Assembly: GCA_030540395.1 (NCBI GenBank)
Contig: JAUNWI010000005.1
Coordinates: 1 to 64,000, forward strand
Source: Phascolarctobacterium sp.
GTDB lineage: Bacteria > Bacillota > Negativicutes > Acidaminococcales > Acidaminococcaceae
Length of the DNA stretch: 64,000 nucleotides
Reading direction: 5' to 3'
Below, one piece after another: positions 34,805 through 43,976 of this stretch. The notes beneath the pieces are model-generated. The model had not been told where the DNA came from. It worked only from the letters and a program-made list of their open reading frames with translations, and made no database searches. The number at the start of each line of letters is the position of its first letter. Position 1 is the stretch's first letter. Made by a program: the position numbers and the translations under genes.

Positions 34805-37162
34805 TTATTTACCAAAAATGCTGTTTACATAGTTCACCGCACTGACCGCGTTGGGAGCATAGTGGTTGGCGCCGATGGCGTCTGCATATTCTTGGGTTAG
34901 TACAGCGCCGCCAACAACGATTTGGCAGTCGCCAACTGCATTAAGCGCCTTGATGGTCTCTTCCATAGCACCCACGGTGGTGGTCATGAGGGCGGATAGG
35001 CCAACGACCTTAGCCTTGGTTTCCTGGGCCGCTTTAACAATGGTTTCCACAGGCACATCCTTGCCCAAATCCAAGACCTTGTAGCCGTAGTTTTCCAGCA
35101 GTACCTTGACGATATTTTTGCCGATATCGTGGATATCGCCGTGGACGGTAGCAATAATCACAGTTTCGCCTTGGGTTTCGCCCACGCCCACAGCCTCGCG
35201 AATAACCTCGAAGGCGGCCTTGGCAGCGTCAGCGCTCATGAGAAGCTGGGGCAGGAAAAGGGTCTTCTTTTCAAAGCCATTGCCCACAAAATCTAGAGCA
35301 GGAATCATATATTTATTGATGACGTCCAAGGGCTTTTCACTTTGCAAGGCTACAGCGGCTGCTTTGCGAGATGCTTCAGCCAAGCCCTTGACAATGGCGT
35401 CATAAAGGCCCATTTCACTGACTAAGGTGGCAGTGGCCTTGGGAGCATCAGCATAATGCTGCACATATTCCTTGCAGCCCTCGTCATAGCCAGCCAAAGC
35501 GCGGAAGCCATAGTAGGCATCCAGCATGGGCTTGCTTTGGGGATTGATAATGCCACAGGACAGACCTGCCTGTAAAGCCATGGTAAAGAAGGTGCTATTT
35601 ACTGCCTCACGACCGGGGAGACCAAAGGAAATGTTGGACACACCCATTACAGTATTGATACCACGAGCCTTCATGGTGCGAATTACTTCGCAGGCAATGG
35701 CAGCGTTTTCAGCGCCGGTGGAAATAGTCAGGGCCAGAGGGTCCACTACGATGTTGCGGTTTTCGATGCCATACTCGGCAGCGCGGGCAATAATCTTATC
35801 GGCTACGGCAATGCGGCCGGCAGCGGTGTTAGGAATGCCATTGTCATCAAGGCACAGCGCTACCAGTACAGCGCCATATTTTTTGGCCAGAGGCAGCACC
35901 TTGCTCAGGCTTTCCTCCTTGCAGTTGACGGAGTTGAGCATGGGCTTGCCGTTGTAAAGGCGCAAAGCGCGCTCCATGGCTTCGTAATTGGAGGTGTCGA
36001 TTTGTAAGGGGGTATCAGTGATGGCTTGCAGGGCAGGCACAGCCTTGGCAATCATGGCAGGCTCGTCAATGCCGGGAGTGCCCACGTTGACGTCCAAAAT
36101 GTGGGCGCCCACATTGATTTGCTCTAAGCCTAAGCGGCATACATAGTCCAAATCCTTGGCTACCAGTGCTTCCTTCAAGCGTTTTTTACCGGTGGGGTTA
36201 ATGCGTTCGCCAATGAGCACGGGGCCTTCTCCCAAATGCACGGCTTTGCCATAGCTGGAGATGGCGGTGAGCTTGCAATCTCGATAGCCGCCGGGCTGCA
36301 GCTCCTTGCATTTTTTGATCATGGCTTCGATGTGAGCGGGGGTGGTGCCACAGCAGCCGCCAATGATGCTGGGACCTTGCTGGGCTAGCTCGTACATGAG
36401 CTCTGCACATTCTTCAGGCCCGACCTCAAAGCAGGTTTTGCCATCCTTTTCTACGGGCAGACCCGCATTGGGGTTGATGATGATGGGGAGGCTGGTGGCT
36501 GCCAGCATTTGAGGGAGCAGCTTGGCCACCTGAACAGGACCTAAACCGCAGTTGAAACCCATAGCGTCCACGCCCAAGCCCTCGCACATAACTGCAGCAG
36601 CCTCAACGGTGGCACCGGTGAGCAGCTTGCCGTCTTGGTCGAAGGTCATGGTGACGCAAACGGGTAAATCACAGTTTTCCTTGGCTGCTAAAACAGCTGC
36701 TTTGATTTCATAGGTGTCGCTCATGGTTTCGATTAAAATTAAATCGGCACCGGCAGCAGCGCCATAGCGCACCATTTCGCCATAGGCGGCTACTGCGTCT
36801 TCAAAGAGCAGGTCGCCATAGGGGGCCAAAAGCTTACCGGTGGGACCCAAATTGAGCGCTACAAATTTATTTTCGCGACCACCGCAGGCACGCTTGGCGA
36901 TGGCTACAGCAGCTTCAATGGTTGCTTTGCAATCAAGTCCGCTGCCCTTGAGCTTGATGGGGTTAGCGCCAAAGGTGTTGGATTTGACGATGTTGGAGCC
37001 CACGTCCAAATAGCCGCGGTGCACGGATTCGACGATTTCAGGATGGGTGAAGTTCCAGCTTTCGGGTAGCTCGCCGGGCTTCAAGCCCCATGCCTGCAGC
37101 TGGGTGCCGGTGGCACCATCAAAAAACAGCATCTTTTTACCTAAAAGTTCTTTAAAAGTCAT
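34805..37162 (-). CDS. metH: cobalamin-dependent methionine synthase without activation domain
   Basis: 785 aa. Residues 1-290 are the homocysteine-binding barrel with zinc Cys motifs FNCGLGP and GGCCGTTPAHI; about 310-570 is the pterin (methyl-THF) domain; about 590-785 are the B12 cap and Rossmann domains with DIHDIG (His ligand of cobalt). The C-terminal AdoMet activation domain of E. coli MetH is absent; a separate activation-domain gene lies upstream in the same run. It transfers methyl from 5-methyl-THF to homocysteine. Confidence 0.95.
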   Translation of the reverse strand: MTFKELLGKKMLFFDGATGTQLQAWGLKPGELPESWNFTHPEIVESVHRGYLDVGSNIVKSNTFGANPIKLKGSGLDCKATIEAAVAIAKRACGGRENKFVALNLGPTGKLLAPYGDLLFEDAVAAYGEMVRYGAAAGADLILIETMSDTYEIKAAVLAAKENCDLPVCVTMTFDQDGKLLTGATVEAAAVMCEGLGVDAMGFNCGLGPVQVAKLLPQMLAATSLPIIINPNAGLPVEKDGKTCFEVGPEECAELMYELAQQGPSIIGGCCGTTPAHIEAMIKKCKELQPGGYRDCKLTAISSYGKAVHLGEGPVLIGERINPTGKKRLKEALVAKDLDYVCRLGLEQINVGAHILDVNVGTPGIDEPAMIAKAVPALQAITDTPLQIDTSNYEAMERALRLYNGKPMLNSVNCKEESLSKVLPLAKKYGAVLVALCLDDNGIPNTAAGRIAVADKIIARAAEYGIENRNIVVDPLALTISTGAENAAIACEVIRTMKARGINTVMGVSNISFGLPGREAVNSTFFTMALQAGLSCGIINPQSKPMLDAYYGFRALAGYDEGCKEYVQHYADAPKATATLVSEMGLYDAIVKGLAEASRKAAAVALQSEKPLDVINKYMIPALDFVGNGFEKKTLFLPQLLMSADAAKAAFEVIREAVGVGETQGETVIIATVHGDIHDIGKNIVKVLLENYGYKVLDLGKDVPVETIVKAAQETKAKVVGLSALMTTTVGAMEETIKALNAVGDCQIVVGGAVLTQEYADAIGANHYAPNAVSAVNYVNSIFGK

Positions 37163-37248
37163 ATTCTCTCTCCTAATTAACCAAAATTATAGTGCTTAAC
37201 ATGATTCAGAAATGATAAATTAGTATATCTTGAAAGTCATTGAAATTT

Positions 37249-37440
37249 TAGCTCATGAGTGGTTGGTACAATAGAAGCAAGCGTTTCGAAAACCTAAAGC
37301 TTTCTGCGAACAGATTGGACACCGCAGCTTCGTGATTGTACCCCACGAAATGAGCGTTATCCCCAAGGGGACAGCTCTCTGCACAAATTCTGCTGCGTGC
37401 GAGGCACTTGCACAATTTGGCGATTCGCTTGAGAAATTTC
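37249..37440 (+). repeat. dispersed structured repeat, copy B
   Basis: Stems: GCTCAT/ATGAGC (37251-37256 with 37350-37355), GTGG/CCAC, GGTACAAT/ATTGTACC (37265-37272 with 37335-37342), GAAGC/GCTTC (37274-37278 with 37327-37331) and inner CTGCG/CGCAG. The outer stem differs from copies A and C (GCAAAT/ATTTGC) but stays paired. It lies between metH and the activation-domain gene, opposite to their orientation. Confidence 0.8.
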
Positions 37441-37492
37441 ATTTGACTTGCAAGATATACTATTTTTCATTCTTAAAGGCGATACATTTTTA

Positions 37493-38119
37493 CTATTCTC
37501 CACTTCTATACGGGCAATTAATATTTCCACAGGTCATGCATTTGTTCCAAACGCACTGCACGTCCTCGGATAGGCCGATGATGGCTGTGACCGATTTGGA
37601 GGGGGCCATCATGCAGCCCTCGGTGAGGGTCAAGCCGATGAGCTTGGCGCAGTTGAGCACGGGAAATAACAGCCTTTGCTCCGCCAAATCCCAATCACCG
37701 TAGCCGGGCGAAAAGCGGGGTCGCTGGGCCAGTCCGCCCGTGTCAAACTGCGCCTGCACCTCATCGCAGTAGCTTTCGATGAGGGCAGCCGCCACCGCCT
37801 GCGCGGCGGCTCCTTCGGCCACGCTGCCTAGCGCCAGTCGGCGTATGGCAGCGTCCACACGGCTGCCCAGCGTTGCTGCCAGGAGCAACGCTTCCTGACA
37901 GCCCTTTAAATGGGCGGCTAAATCCCGTGAGTTAAAGCGCACGCCACTGTCCAGCGTTACGCCCGCCGCGTCCACCTGGACGCGGTGCTTTTGCAGCACA
38001 TGCCGAGCCTGCACCTCGTTGCGCAGCTTGAGGTAGACCGTGTCCACCAGCACCTGCGCGGTCTGGTCCCCAGGCCGCGCCCGTAAATAGCGCAATGCTT
38101 CTTTTTGATTATATTCCAT
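37493..38119 (-). CDS. methionine synthase activation-domain protein
   Basis: 208 aa. Motifs RFSPGYGDWDLAEQRLLF, LTEGCMMAPSKSVTAIIG and a Cys-rich end CMTCGNINCPYR match the stand-alone B12-dependent methionine synthase activation domain (as in Thermotoga TM0269). It would use AdoMet and an electron donor to reactivate oxidised cob(II)alamin MetH; the terminal Cys cluster may bind a metal. It is 5 nt after metF and upstream of metH, so the three form one methionine operon. Confidence 0.88.
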   Translation of the reverse strand: MEYNQKEALRYLRARPGDQTAQVLVDTVYLKLRNEVQARHVLQKHRVQVDAAGVTLDSGVRFNSRDLAAHLKGCQEALLLAATLGSRVDAAIRRLALGSVAEGAAAQAVAAALIESYCDEVQAQFDTGGLAQRPRFSPGYGDWDLAEQRLLFPVLNCAKLIGLTLTEGCMMAPSKSVTAIIGLSEDVQCVWNKCMTCGNINCPYRSGE

Positions 38120-38124
38120 AATCC

Positions 38125-39000
38125 TTAGTCCTTCACAATCTCCGACAGATTGGCCATGATGCCGCCGATGATTTCGGGGCGGTTCATGGTGTAAATATGT
38201 ACATGGTTGAAGCCGTTAGAGATTAAATCGATAATTTGGCCCGTTGCATAGGCGATACCAGCCTGCTTGAGCGCTGCCGGCTTATCGGCAAAGCGTTCCA
38301 CCATGGCCCTAAATTGGGGCGGAAGCTTGGTGCCGCTAAGCTGGCAAATGCGAATGATTTGGCTGGCGTTGGTCACGGGCATGATGCCGGGTACCACGGG
38401 CACATTAACGCCTGCCTTCAGCAGGCGGAACATGTAGTTATACAAAATAGTGTTATCAAAAAACATTTGGGTTACCAAAAAGTCCACCCCGGCCTCCACC
38501 TTATAGCGGGTGTTGGCAATATCCTGGGCCAAGCTGCCGGATTCCGGATGTCCCTCGGGATAGGCGGCACCACCGATACAAAAATCTCCCTGCTCCTTGA
38601 TGAAGTGCATCAAATCGCTGGCGTGGGCAAAGCTGCCAATGGCATCCTTTTCCATGCCGGCAGGAATGTCACCCCGCAGGGCCAAAATGTTTTCGATGCC
38701 GTTGGCCTTGAGCTGGGACAGAACCTCCTTGATTTTTTCTTCGTCGGCTTTAACGCAGGTCAGGTGAGCCAGAGCAGGGATGTCATTGTCCTGCACCTGC
38801 TTGGCCAAGGCTGCAGAATAGCCCACGGTGCTGCCACCGGCACCATAGGTCACACTCATGTAGGACGGCTTGACCTGAGCAATTTTGTTGACGATTTCCA
38901 AGCTGTTTTGCAGCTCCGTGCCCTGCTTGGGCGGGAAGAGCTCGCAGGAAATGCCTACCTTATCTGACTTTAAGATATCTATAATTTTTCTTGTTTGCAA
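38125..39000 (-). CDS. metF: methylenetetrahydrofolate reductase
   Basis: 291 aa from TTG 39000, which has GGGGAG 9 nt upstream; a frame extension of 22 codons has no such site. TIM-barrel MTHFR: ISCELFPPK near the start, SVTYGAGGST, NILALRGDIP, and the FAD/folate region GGAAYPEGHPES. It makes 5-methyl-THF, the methyl donor for the MetH encoded downstream. Confidence 0.94.
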   Translation of the reverse strand: MQTRKIIDILKSDKVGISCELFPPKQGTELQNSLEIVNKIAQVKPSYMSVTYGAGGSTVGYSAALAKQVQDNDIPALAHLTCVKADEEKIKEVLSQLKANGIENILALRGDIPAGMEKDAIGSFAHASDLMHFIKEQGDFCIGGAAYPEGHPESGSLAQDIANTRYKVEAGVDFLVTQMFFDNTILYNYMFRLLKAGVNVPVVPGIMPVTNASQIIRICQLSGTKLPPQFRAMVERFADKPAALKQAGIAYATGQIIDLISNGFNHVHIYTMNRPEIIGGIMANLSEIVKD

Positions 39001-39211
39001 TGTACTACACTCCCCAACTTTTAGATGTATACAAGCTATTTTAACAGTTTCACAAGCCTTTGGCAAACAAATTGCAATATTTTACTATTCTAGTAGGCTT
39101 TGCGGTGAAAGAGTGCTAAAAAGGTTACAAAAAATAGCCTACTGCTGCGCCCCATCTTGCCAACAGGAGCAAAATCGTATATAATTAATCGGTAAAGTAA
39201 GAGTACATTAG

Positions 39212-39311
39212 AAGTGCCGGAAGACAATGAACATGGTAATCGGCGCAGCGCAGTCGTACTTTTGGTACGTCAAGCAAGACGATTGCCATGTGAAGCAGGA
39301 TTACGGTGCTT
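39212..39311 (+). ncRNA. nested-hairpin element upstream of tRNA-Ser
   Basis: Three nested helices: AAGTGCCG with CGGTGCTT (39212-39219 / 39304-39311), ACATGGTAATCG with CGATTGCCATGT (39231-39242 / 39280-39291, 12 bp with one G-U), and CGTAC with GTACG (39255-39259 / 39265-39269). No ORF or T run is present. It may be a structured RNA, part of the tRNA-Ser precursor, or a palindromic repeat unit. The metF-proximal part (39001-39190) also holds AGTAGGCT/AGCCTACT and no gene. Confidence 0.45.
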
Positions 39312-39336
39312 ATAATGCGCTCGCGGTAGTACACAT

Positions 39337-39429
39337 GGAGATGTAGCGAAGCTGGCCATAACGCGCCCGACTCGAAATCGGGTCAGCCCTTAACCGGGCC
39401 CGTGGGTTCGAATCCCACCATCTCCGCCA
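39337..39429 (+). tRNA. tRNA-Ser (CGA)
   Basis: Acceptor GGAGATG / CATCTCC, anticodon loop CTCGAAA (CGA), long variable arm, T arm GTGGG TTCGAAT CCCAC, encoded CCA. Confidence 0.95.
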
Positions 39430-39440
39430 CTAAAAAAGTA

Positions 39441-39482
39441 AGCAGAACCGACTCACTCATTGAGCAGGTTCTGCTTTTTTAT
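39441..39482. terminator. terminator of tRNA-Ser / sulfonate-type operon
   Basis: AAGCAGAACC / GGTTCTGCTT with T run on plus and A run before; can act in both directions. Confidence 0.85.
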
Positions 39483-39499
39483 TACTTTAGTATTTTTGG

Positions 39500-40294
39500 T
39501 TAGTTCTTCCAAGGCACTGCCTTGCGCTCCAGCCATTGCAGCAGCAGGTTGAAGATGAGGCCTAAAAGGGAGAGCACGATGACACCGGCCATGAGGCGGT
39601 CCGTAATCATCAAATCGCCGTAATGCAAAATCAAGGCGCCAATGCCCACTTGGGCAGCAATCATTTCTGCAGCTACCAAAAGCAGCAGGGAGGTGCCTGC
39701 TGCAAGGCGCAGACCTGCGAAAATCATGGGCAGTGCGTTGGGCAGCACCACGCTTTTCATGGTCTTCCACCAGCTGGCGTTAAAGCTGACTGCTACCTTA
39801 ATTAGCAGGGTGTCCACATTCTTAACGCCGCTATAGGTGTTCATGGCCACGGGAAAGAACACGCCCATGGCAATAATCGTCACCTTGGACAATTCGCCAA
39901 TACCTAGCCACAAAATGAACAGGGGCAGCAGCGCAATCTTCGGAATAGGATAGAGGGCGTTGACAATGGGGTTGCCAATTTTGTCAGCCAGGGCGGAGGT
40001 GCCGGTAACAAGGCCCACAGCGAGGCCGATGATGCTGCCAATGGCGAAGCCAACTAAAATACGATACATGCTGGCAGCAAGGCTTATGCCGATTTCACCA
40101 TCGCCAATCATCACAAAGAGGGAGGCGATGATTTGGCTGGGTGCTGGCAAAAAGAGGGAGGAAACAAAGCCTGCACGGCAGATAAGCTCCCATACCAGCA
40201 GCACGCCGATGATGGAAATAACGCTTACCCAATGGGGATAGCTTTTTTGCCAATGGGTCATGCGGTTGCGTACTAAGTATTCTTGTTTAGCCAT
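39500..40294 (-). CDS. ABC transporter permease, nitrate/sulfonate/taurine type
   Basis: 264 aa, about six membrane helices, SsuC/TauC-like (FNASWWKTMKSVVLPNALPMIFAGLRLAAGTSLL is the EAA loop region). Forms the inner-membrane pore for an anion such as an alkanesulfonate or a related substrate. It overlaps the ATPase gene by 8 nt; third gene of the operon. Substrate specificity is open. Confidence 0.88.
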   Translation of the reverse strand: MAKQEYLVRNRMTHWQKSYPHWVSVISIIGVLLVWELICRAGFVSSLFLPAPSQIIASLFVMIGDGEIGISLAASMYRILVGFAIGSIIGLAVGLVTGTSALADKIGNPIVNALYPIPKIALLPLFILWLGIGELSKVTIIAMGVFFPVAMNTYSGVKNVDTLLIKVAVSFNASWWKTMKSVVLPNALPMIFAGLRLAAGTSLLLLVAAEMIAAQVGIGALILHYGDLMITDRLMAGVIVLSLLGLIFNLLLQWLERKAVPWKN

Positions 40295-41075
40295 CGTTTT
40301 CCACCTCCATCAAAGCAGCACGGGCATCCTTGGAGATGTGCTCCCAAATAATGCGGATAAATTCAGCGATTTCCTCGGCATGCTCGGGCTTGTCGCGGTC
40401 AGCCCGGGGAATATCGATAGTGAGAATCTTGTTGACCTTGCCGGGACGACGACTCAAAAGCACCACTCTGTCGGCCAGCATAACTGCCTCTTGAATATTG
40501 TGGGTAACATAAAGGGTGGTGAGACGCGTTTTTTCCCACAGGGTTACCAGCTCCTCCTGCATGATGGTGCGGGTTTGAGCATCCAGAGCGCTAAAGGGCT
40601 CGTCCATTAGGAGCAGGTCCGGCTCAATGGCAAGGGCGCGGGCAATACCCACGCGCTGGCGCATGCCACCGCTCAACTGGTGGGGAAAGGACTTTTCGAA
40701 ACCCTTTAAGCCAACCAGCTCAATATAATGCTTAATACGTTCTTCGCGCTCGTTTATGGGCATGCCTGCGGTTTCAAGGCCAAAGGCAATATTATCGTGG
40801 ACATTGCGCCAAGGGAAAAGGCCTGTTTCCTGAAAAACAATGCTCATGCGGGGCTCGTAGCCAGCCTCCACCTCGGTGAATTTTACGGTGCCGCTAGTTG
40901 GCTCCAGCAGACCTGATGCGATGTTGAGCAGTGTGGATTTGCCACAGCCGGAGGGGCCGACCAGGGCCACAAATTCTTCTTCATTGACCGTAAGATTGAT
41001 GTCCTGCAGGACGGAAAGGGCCTTGCCCTTATTGTTGGTAAAATCCTTGCAGATTTTATCAATTACTAATTTCAT
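40287..41075 (-). CDS. ABC transporter ATP-binding protein, nitrate/sulfonate/taurine type
   Basis: 262 aa. Walker A GPSGCGKSTLL, signature LSGGMRQRVGIARAL, Walker B LLLMDEPFSALD, followed by LYVTHNIQEAVML typical of SsuB/TauB/NrtD. Couples ATP hydrolysis to the permease encoded next. GGAGG precedes the start. Confidence 0.9.
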   Translation of the reverse strand: MKLVIDKICKDFTNNKGKALSVLQDINLTVNEEEFVALVGPSGCGKSTLLNIASGLLEPTSGTVKFTEVEAGYEPRMSIVFQETGLFPWRNVHDNIAFGLETAGMPINEREERIKHYIELVGLKGFEKSFPHQLSGGMRQRVGIARALAIEPDLLLMDEPFSALDAQTRTIMQEELVTLWEKTRLTTLYVTHNIQEAVMLADRVVLLSRRPGKVNKILTIDIPRADRDKPEHAEEIAEFIRIIWEHISKDARAALMEVENDG

Positions 41076-41161
41076 TGAATCTTGATACCTCCACAGAAAA
41101 GCTCAGCGCTGCAAAAGCAGTGCAGTTTTCATGAGAAATTAAAGCTTGTGCTATATCATGA

Positions 41162-41194
41162 AGAAAGCAGGGAGGATTGCTCCGCCCCTGCTTA
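41162..41194 (-). terminator. hairpin between binding-protein and ATPase genes
   Basis: AAGCAGGG / CCCTGCTT stem with a T-rich end on the minus strand; likely a partial terminator. Confidence 0.65.
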
Positions 41195-41204
41195 AAGTGT
41201 GTAC

Positions 41205-42221
41205 TTACTTGGTTGCTGCTTCTTGGAAGGAGGTAATAGCTACGTCCTTAGCCTCCAGCTTGCCGGAGATAAGCTTGTTAGCAGTGTACCATTTAATTTG
41301 GGTGTCGATATCGGATGCCAGCAGCTTGCCGTTTTTGTCAATGTAGGGCAGGCCCAGCTTAATGTCGGCAGCCGGGGATTTTACATATTTAGCAACGATG
41401 TTTACGACCTCATCAAGCTTTTTGGGGTCCTTTTTCTCGATTGCTGCTTCATAGTAATAGTTGCAGGCCTTAACATAAGCCTTCATAAAGCGGTTAGCAG
41501 CATCCTTGTTCTTCATGAACTCAGGAGAGTAGAAAATAGCGGAGGTTTGATAAGGAATCAAATCGCCAACCTGTACTACCAGCTTGCCATAGCCAGCCTT
41601 TTGTACCTTGGTGATGTTGGGCTCGTTGAGAATGCAGCCATCGATTTGCTTGCTTTCCAAAGCGGCCATAACAGCACTAAGCTTGCCCAGGGGAACAATT
41701 TCTACATCATTGAGGCTCATGCCCTGGGTTTCCAAAATGCGACCCAGCATGTATTGGAAGGTGGAGCCCTTGCTGGTGATACCGATGCGCTTGCCCTTGA
41801 TGTCCTTCAAGGTTTTCACGCCTTTGTTAAAGTTGTCGGTGGTTACGAGGAGGGCGGAGGAGGAATAACCCTTTTGCTCACGGCCCTTGTCGGCCACAAT
41901 GCCCAGCTTTTGACCATTGGCAGCCATGTTATAGAGGCTGGCAGTGATGCCGGTGGCACCAACGTTAACCTTGGAGGAGGCAGTGGATACGGCGATGGGA
42001 TGAGCAGCGTCGAACCATTGGGGCTCAATTTCGATGCCTTCTTCAGTAAAGAAGCCCTTATCCATAGCGATAAAGAGGGGCGCACTGCTGGTTAAACGCA
42101 GCATGCCTAAGCTTACCTTTACTTTTTCCTTCGGAGCTGCTTTTTTGGCGTCGTTGCCACCGCAGCCGGCCAGTACGAGCATCATGCACATGGCCATTAA
42201 CAATGCTACAATTTTTTTCAT
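41205..42221 (-). CDS. ABC transporter substrate-binding lipoprotein, sulfonate/nitrate type
   Basis: 338 aa. Signal with lipobox VLAGCGG near residue 17-21; NMT1/SsuA-like domain (VSLGMLRLTSSAPLFIAMDKGFF). Periplasmic lipoprotein that delivers substrate to the permease and ATPase encoded downstream. The ligand (sulfonate, taurine or a thiamine-precursor-like compound) is not decidable. First gene of the operon, divergent from the secreted protein at 42433. Confidence 0.9.
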   Translation of the reverse strand: MKKIVALLMAMCMMLVLAGCGGNDAKKAAPKEKVKVSLGMLRLTSSAPLFIAMDKGFFTEEGIEIEPQWFDAAHPIAVSTASSKVNVGATGITASLYNMAANGQKLGIVADKGREQKGYSSSALLVTTDNFNKGVKTLKDIKGKRIGITSKGSTFQYMLGRILETQGMSLNDVEIVPLGKLSAVMAALESKQIDGCILNEPNITKVQKAGYGKLVVQVGDLIPYQTSAIFYSPEFMKNKDAANRFMKAYVKACNYYYEAAIEKKDPKKLDEVVNIVAKYVKSPAADIKLGLPYIDKNGKLLASDIDTQIKWYTANKLISGKLEAKDVAITSFQEAATK

Positions 42222-42432
42222 GATTAAAACTTCCCTTCTCCCATGCTACTGAGATATAATGCACTAACATTCTACACCTTTTTGGGCAAAGATGCACTAG
42301 TTTTTAGAAGAATTTTACTAAAATATGATAAAAAAGAGAAATCTGTGTGATTTGTAACATTCGTAGCAGAAAAGATGTTATAATGATATTGTCTCAAAGT
42401 GGTTTTGAGTGTCAATGAAAGGATGTGTCGGA

Positions 42433-43824
42433 GTGAAAAGCTCATGGAAGATAAATGTGTTGGCTCTGGGCTGCGCCCTGGCAGTGGCAGGACCGGCGGC
42501 CGCAGCGGACACGCTGCTGGCCAAAACGGCCCTGTGGCTGGAGCAGGGCAGCGCCACAGCGGAGCTGTGGGGCGACCGCTTGCCTAACGGCTACAGCGGG
42601 GATTTGCTGGTTTTGCTCAAGGATGAGAAGGGCAAGCTGATGACGGCCTTTGCGCCCTCGATTAAGGGTGGGTACCATCCGCTGCTGGCGGCGGTGCAGG
42701 TGAAGCCCATCGCTAAGGAGCAAGCGCGAAGCGCTGGTAACGAGACTACGGCAGCAGCGCAAAGCGCTGCTGGGAACGCCGGGGCAGCGCAGCAGGGCCC
42801 CAGCGCAACCAAGGCAGCTGCGCAGCAGCTGCTGGTGAGCGTGGGGCAGGGCGACTGGCAGGCGCCTAGGGAGTTTCGGGTGCTGGATTTTGCCGATGTG
42901 CAAAAGGTGATGGAGCTGTTTAGCTCTGGCGATAGTATGGGCTTAGTGAGCAAAGCTTATATTAATGAAGAAAAGCTATATGTTACTTTAAAGGATGGGC
43001 AGCAAAATTCGACTGCATTACCTAAAGGTGTGGATGGCAGTAAGCTTTATTACGGTGGCTTGCACTCCCTAACCGCCTTCGATGTGGACGGTGATGGACA
43101 GGAGGAGCTTTTGGGGGCTCAGCAGTTAGTCGGCGGCAGGCTAAATGTGGCCGATGTAGGTGCTGTTTGGCAGCTTGACAGTAATGGCCAATGGAAGCTT
43201 ACCAATATGACCATTATGACGGCCACACCTACACCCAAGAGCAATACCGTGAACGATGGCAAAGAGGTGGCCACGGGCGTGATTTTGCCCTGCAAAATGG
43301 TGGTGCCCGGTGGCGAAGCCACATATCCTGTTTTTGTTAGTGACGATGTGGAGCTACAAAACAAAATTAATAAGCTTTTGGCAGCGGAATGCAGCGAATA
43401 TCTGGGCCGCTTCTATAAAGGAAGGGCGGATATGGCCTTTAAGGTTATTGCGGCCAGTGAGAAGCTGGTTTCCCTGCAGCTCATTAGCGGCAAAACAAAA
43501 TTTGTCCACCATCATATCAATTTCGACCCGCAAACAGGAGAGCTCATGAAGCTGGAGCAGGTGCTTAACTATAAGGACCCGGATTTGATGCCGCTGCTCA
43601 GGCTGCTTTGCAACAATAAAGCCATGATGCTGGAGTACCAGCCACCTGCTGAGTGGTATCTTGAGGGAAACAATCTCTTCCTGATGCAAAATATTTGCGG
43701 ACAGGATGAGGTGGCAGGATTTGCTCTTGGTAATTTGCATAAATTTATATTGGATAAACGTTGGTTGGAGAAAAATCTGACTGACCAGTCAGCAGATTTT
43801 GAAATTAGAAGAAAACGAAAGTAA
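42433..43824 (+). CDS. hypothetical secreted protein with calcium-loop-like motif
   Basis: 463 aa; GTG 42433 has AAAGGA 9 nt upstream. A Sec signal ends near AAAADTLL. Residues about 95-130 are an Ala/Gln/Ser-rich linker with high GC. FDVDGDGQEELLGA near residue 215 resembles an EF-hand or FG-GAP calcium loop. From about 295 (YPVFVSDDVELQNKINKLL) the pattern resembles DUF3298/RsiV-type domains. Probably periplasmic; no function recognised. A TGTTATAAT extended -10 lies at 42376-42384. It precedes the RND pump genes but has a separate promoter arrangement. Confidence 0.75.
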   Translation: MKSSWKINVLALGCALAVAGPAAAADTLLAKTALWLEQGSATAELWGDRLPNGYSGDLLVLLKDEKGKLMTAFAPSIKGGYHPLLAAVQVKPIAKEQARSAGNETTAAAQSAAGNAGAAQQGPSATKAAAQQLLVSVGQGDWQAPREFRVLDFADVQKVMELFSSGDSMGLVSKAYINEEKLYVTLKDGQQNSTALPKGVDGSKLYYGGLHSLTAFDVDGDGQEELLGAQQLVGGRLNVADVGAVWQLDSNGQWKLTNMTIMTATPTPKSNTVNDGKEVATGVILPCKMVVPGGEATYPVFVSDDVELQNKINKLLAAECSEYLGRFYKGRADMAFKVIAASEKLVSLQLISGKTKFVHHHINFDPQTGELMKLEQVLNYKDPDLMPLLRLLCNNKAMMLEYQPPAEWYLEGNNLFLMQNICGQDEVAGFALGNLHKFILDKRWLEKNLTDQSADFEIRRKRK

Positions 43825-43861
43825 ATAAGAGTAAATTGCTTGTAATTTTCCTAGAAAGCGT

Positions 43862-43890
43862 TTGCTTTATTTATTTCATTCCAGTATAAT
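43862..43890 (+). promoter_or_regulatory. promoter of the RND efflux operon
   Basis: TTGCTT, 17 nt spacer, TATAAT, about 90 nt before the adaptor gene. Confidence 0.6.
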
Positions 43891-43976
43891 AGTCTTATTC
43901 TGAAACTGAGTCATAGTCTGTTTTTATTTATACATTGTGTGCAAGTTTCTGAGTAGAAGGATAAGGAGGTTTTTAT

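Noticed and set aside
37163..37492. SAM or cobalamin riboswitch upstream of metH
   Set aside because: The gap holds the dispersed repeat copy B; no SAM-I core or B12-box sequence was seen on the minus strand.
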